DNA from: Planctomycetaceae bacterium
GTDB taxonomy: Bacteria; Planctomycetota; Planctomycetia; Planctomycetales; Planctomycetaceae
Assembly (NCBI GenBank): GCA_947463775.1
Contig: CANHVD010000218.1
Location: 1 to 8,757 of the forward strand
DNA length: 8,757 nucleotides
Direction: 5' to 3'
Within the stretch, counting starts at the first letter, position 1, and each line of letters begins with the position of its first letter. The notes under the pieces were generated by a model that saw only the letters and a program-made list of their open reading frames with translations, had not been told where the DNA came from and ran no database searches. Both the position numbers and the translations under genes were made by a program. Shown in pieces: positions 7,061 to 8,757 of this stretch.

Positions 7061-7912
7061 TCATGTCGAACGAGGGTGAATTGCGAGAACCGGACATGGT
7101 GAACGTTCGATTATTTGCTCGGTCGTCGACCCCCGAAGTGCATCAAGAAACCCGTGTCTTCCCGAGGTGGCCATTACGATCAGGTCTGGTTTCTGGATCT
7201 CAGCCGTCTCAAGAATCGCATTAACCGGGGAACCTGTCTGATACGTCCAGGTCCAGCTGGCTTTGGGTTCATTGATCAGGTGCACAGCCGGAGCTGAGGC
7301 CTCATCACCCGCGTAGAGAAGCTGGATTTCGCATGAGTCTGGAGTTATCGCTCGGATAAGATCCGCAGCGGCGCGAGCGGCAACGGTTGGATGAGGTTCG
7401 TGGTCGACGGGAATCAGAATTCTTCGCAGCCGACTTTCTCCCGTGAGTTCATCAATAAAGCCACTCTTTCCAAAAGGAATAAACAATGTCGCTCCCTCAG
7501 TGCCGCTGTTAATGGTGCCTGCGACATTGGTGTGAATCCATCGATCCAGACCGTGCCGTTGGTGGGTAGCGAGAACGATCAGGTCCGCAGAATGGTTCTC
7601 CAAATAAGAGAGAACGCCGTGCGCGGGACTGGAATCAGGAATTGACAACTTTCCAATATGAACCCCCAGCTTTTCCACATCTGTGCGCTCGGCGTCCGGA
7701 GGAAGCAGGTTCCATCGAGCCAATGTATCGCGCACTGATGGATACTGATCCCAGTCAGGGTGTTTTCCTGCTCTGTCGACATGCAGAATTGTGAGAGCGC
7801 CCTTGATTGCACATGCCAGCCGCAAAGCATGAACGAATGCAATCTCGCTGCCATGCGTAAAGTCGGTGGGATGAAGGATCCGTCGGAACGACTGTGGGGC
7901 AATCTGTGTCAT
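7061..7912 (-). CDS. Tandem universal stress protein (two UspA domains)
   Basis: The 283-residue cytoplasmic protein holds two UspA domains. The first covers residues about 9-147 (RRILHPTDFTHGSEIAFVHA at 10-29, DLIVLATHQRHG at 110-121) and the second about 162-279 (LRRILIPVDHEP at 162-173, DLIVMATSGRHG at 243-254, then GST and PCPVLAIHP). The ATG at 7910-7912 is chosen because the first domain begins nine residues later. The frame is open back to a GTG at 8074, but those 54 extra residues look non-coding. Upstream, GGA about nine bases away is a weak Shine-Dalgarno. Nucleotide-binding glycines are partly kept in domain 2 (G251, G254, then G261-S262, with the usual nine-residue gap cut to six) and largely lost in domain 1, so ATP binding, if any, is likely in domain 2. 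Family members aid stress survival by poorly defined means. The target here is unknown. Confidence 0.88.
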   Translation of the reverse strand: MTQIAPQSFRRILHPTDFTHGSEIAFVHALRLACAIKGALTILHVDRAGKHPDWDQYPSVRDTLARWNLLPPDAERTDVEKLGVHIGKLSIPDSSPAHGVLSYLENHSADLIVLATHQRHGLDRWIHTNVAGTINSGTEGATLFIPFGKSGFIDELTGESRLRRILIPVDHEPHPTVAARAAADLIRAITPDSCEIQLLYAGDEASAPAVHLINEPKASWTWTYQTGSPVNAILETAEIQKPDLIVMATSGRHGFLDALRGSTTEQIIERSPCPVLAIHPRST

Positions 7913-8163
7913 GAGCAGTATTCCAAAAGTGTGTTGATCAGGAATACTTCTCTCTAGGCAATTCACGTGCCGGATTGCTTTAGCGTTTGACAGGCACATT
8001 CCTGCACACGATGCACGACATTGTGGCGCTACGAGTCGCACATGCACGTGACGAACACGCACAGATCCTGTCACACTGACGTTTTGAAATCGTCTGCCCG
8101 GGGTGACTGAGTTCTCATATCTTTATTCGGTATCGGTTGCTCCGGCGGTAATCAGGTGAGCAA
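7913..8163. other. Non-coding gap upstream of the stress-protein gene, with a GCAC motif cluster
   Basis: I find no convincing gene in these 251 bases. From 7994 to 8062 the + strand has six copies of GCAC (starting at 7994, 8004, 8013, 8038, 8044 and 8059), the first three spaced about one helical turn apart. CACGTG palindromes occur at 7964-7969 and 8045-8050. TGACAGG (7988-7994) and CCTGTCA (8067-8073) bracket the cluster as a perfect 7-base inverted repeat. GAGCAA (8158-8163) and TTGCTC (8137-8142) could form a hairpin directly after the ligase stop codon, but no T-run follows. No convincing promoter for the stress-protein gene was recognised. An operator array is possible but unproven. 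Confidence 0.35.
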
Positions 8164-8757
8164 CTATTCTCGAACGATACGGCGACTCTTGAGTTCAAAT
8201 CGAGGCAATTCTCCAGGGGCAACACCGCGGACATCGATCGCAAAGCCGAGTCGCTGCCGGAGCGCTGCTTTGACGGTTTCAATCAGTTGCACGCTTTGAT
8301 CGGCGACTTGTTCGCAAGGCTCAACAGCGACGCACAGCTCCTGCATCGCCCGGACGGTTTTCAGTTCAATTCGAAATTCTGCGACGTCCGGAATCTCCCG
8401 GATGACCGCTTCGATGCTCGAAGGGAAAACGTTGTTCCCACGTACAATCACCATGTCGTCAGATCGCCCGATAATTCCGCCTTCAAGCCATGTGAGCTGT
8501 CGGCCAAAGGGGTCTGGTGTTGTCGACGCTTTGACCAGATCGCGGGTTCTGTAGCGGATCAGAGGACTTCCGACTCGGCCGAGATTCGTGATGACAAGTT
8601 CGCCGACCTCGCCGGGCGCAACGGGGGTCAGAGTTTCGGGATTCAGAATCTCGGCGATGCATTCTGTTTCCAGCAAGTACAGACCACCGGGACGGTCTTC
8701 GCTCTCGACTCCCAGTGACCCGATTTCTGTCATACCCCAGTGATCAATCACTCTGGC
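8164..8757 (-). CDS. Phenylacetate-CoA ligase family (AMP-forming) enzyme, C-terminal part
   Basis: The frame is open to the right edge of the window, so only the last 197 residues are present; the family is usually about 430 long. Motifs of ANL-superfamily adenylating enzymes appear in order: DHWGMTEIG (fragment residues 5-13, the YG.TE-type motif), GELVITNLGRVGSPLIRYRT (52-71) with RD next, GRSDDMVIVRGNNVFPSSIE (97-116), and a C-terminal domain ending LPRFELKSRR, with K190 as the likely catalytic lysine. The YRTRD and NVFP..IE forms are typical of the PaaK branch. Such enzymes activate aryl carboxylates to acyl-AMP and then to acyl-CoA in the cytoplasm. The substrate cannot be read from this half, and no phenylacetate catabolic genes are visible, so the symbol paaK is withheld. 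The stop is TAG at 8164-8166. Confidence 0.9.
   Translation of the reverse strand, partial: ARVIDHWGMTEIGSLGVESEDRPGGLYLLETECIAEILNPETLTPVAPGEVGELVITNLGRVGSPLIRYRTRDLVKASTTPDPFGRQLTWLEGGIIGRSDDMVIVRGNNVFPSSIEAVIREIPDVAEFRIELKTVRAMQELCVAVEPCEQVADQSVQLIETVKAALRQRLGFAIDVRGVAPGELPRFELKSRRIVRE

Noticed and set aside
7987..7992. Perfect TTGACA on the + strand as a -35 box
   Set aside because: No acceptable -10 lies 16-18 bases downstream, and no + strand gene follows.
7913..8074. N-terminal extension of the stress protein to a GTG at 8074
   Set aside because: The extra 54 residues have no Usp homology and odd composition (HVHVRLVAPQCRASCAGMC). The Usp fold starts right after the ATG at 7912.
8287..8718. 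A 143-codon open frame on the + strand opposite the CoA ligase
   Set aside because: It is antisense to conserved ANL motifs and has no recognisable features of its own.

Overview
The window looks like chromosomal DNA from a planctomycete or a close relative. No 16S or other marker gene is present, so this is inferred from gene content. A secreted protein fuses a DUF1080 (3-keto-disaccharide hydrolase) domain to a PQQ-type sugar dehydrogenase. Beside it is the end of a large surface protein built of Calx-beta-like and fibronectin-like repeats. There is also a tandem universal stress protein, and ribosome binding sites are generally weak. Base composition is close to balanced, with no obvious foreign island, insertion sequence, CRISPR array or RNA gene.

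Layout. The left half is on the + strand. It opens inside a large exported repeat protein (bases 1-2025, 5' end outside the window). A 159-base gap follows, holding an imperfect inverted repeat and a possible promoter. Next is the complete DUF1080-sugar dehydrogenase fusion (2185-4125), closed by a clear intrinsic terminator (4148-4186). The right half is on the - strand and converges on that terminator. From right to left it carries the C-terminal part of a phenylacetate-CoA-ligase-family enzyme (8164-8757, 5' end outside the window), a tandem universal stress protein (7061-7912) and a full-length glnD (4279-6939).

How the genes relate. The two + strand genes both encode exported proteins: one structural or adhesive at the cell surface, the other probably handling sugars in the periplasm. 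They need not be one transcription unit. GlnD is the nitrogen-status sensor that uridylylates and de-uridylylates PII; no PII, glutamine synthetase or ammonium transporter gene is visible here. The three - strand genes point the same way but are separated by 121 and 251 bases, so independent transcription is as likely as an operon.

I see no defence system, mobile element or clearly new multi-gene system. The items most worth a second look are the enzyme fusion, the unrecognised C-terminal tail of the surface protein, the altered N-terminal ACT domain of GlnD, and a cluster of GCAC motifs in the 251-base gap upstream of the stress protein gene.
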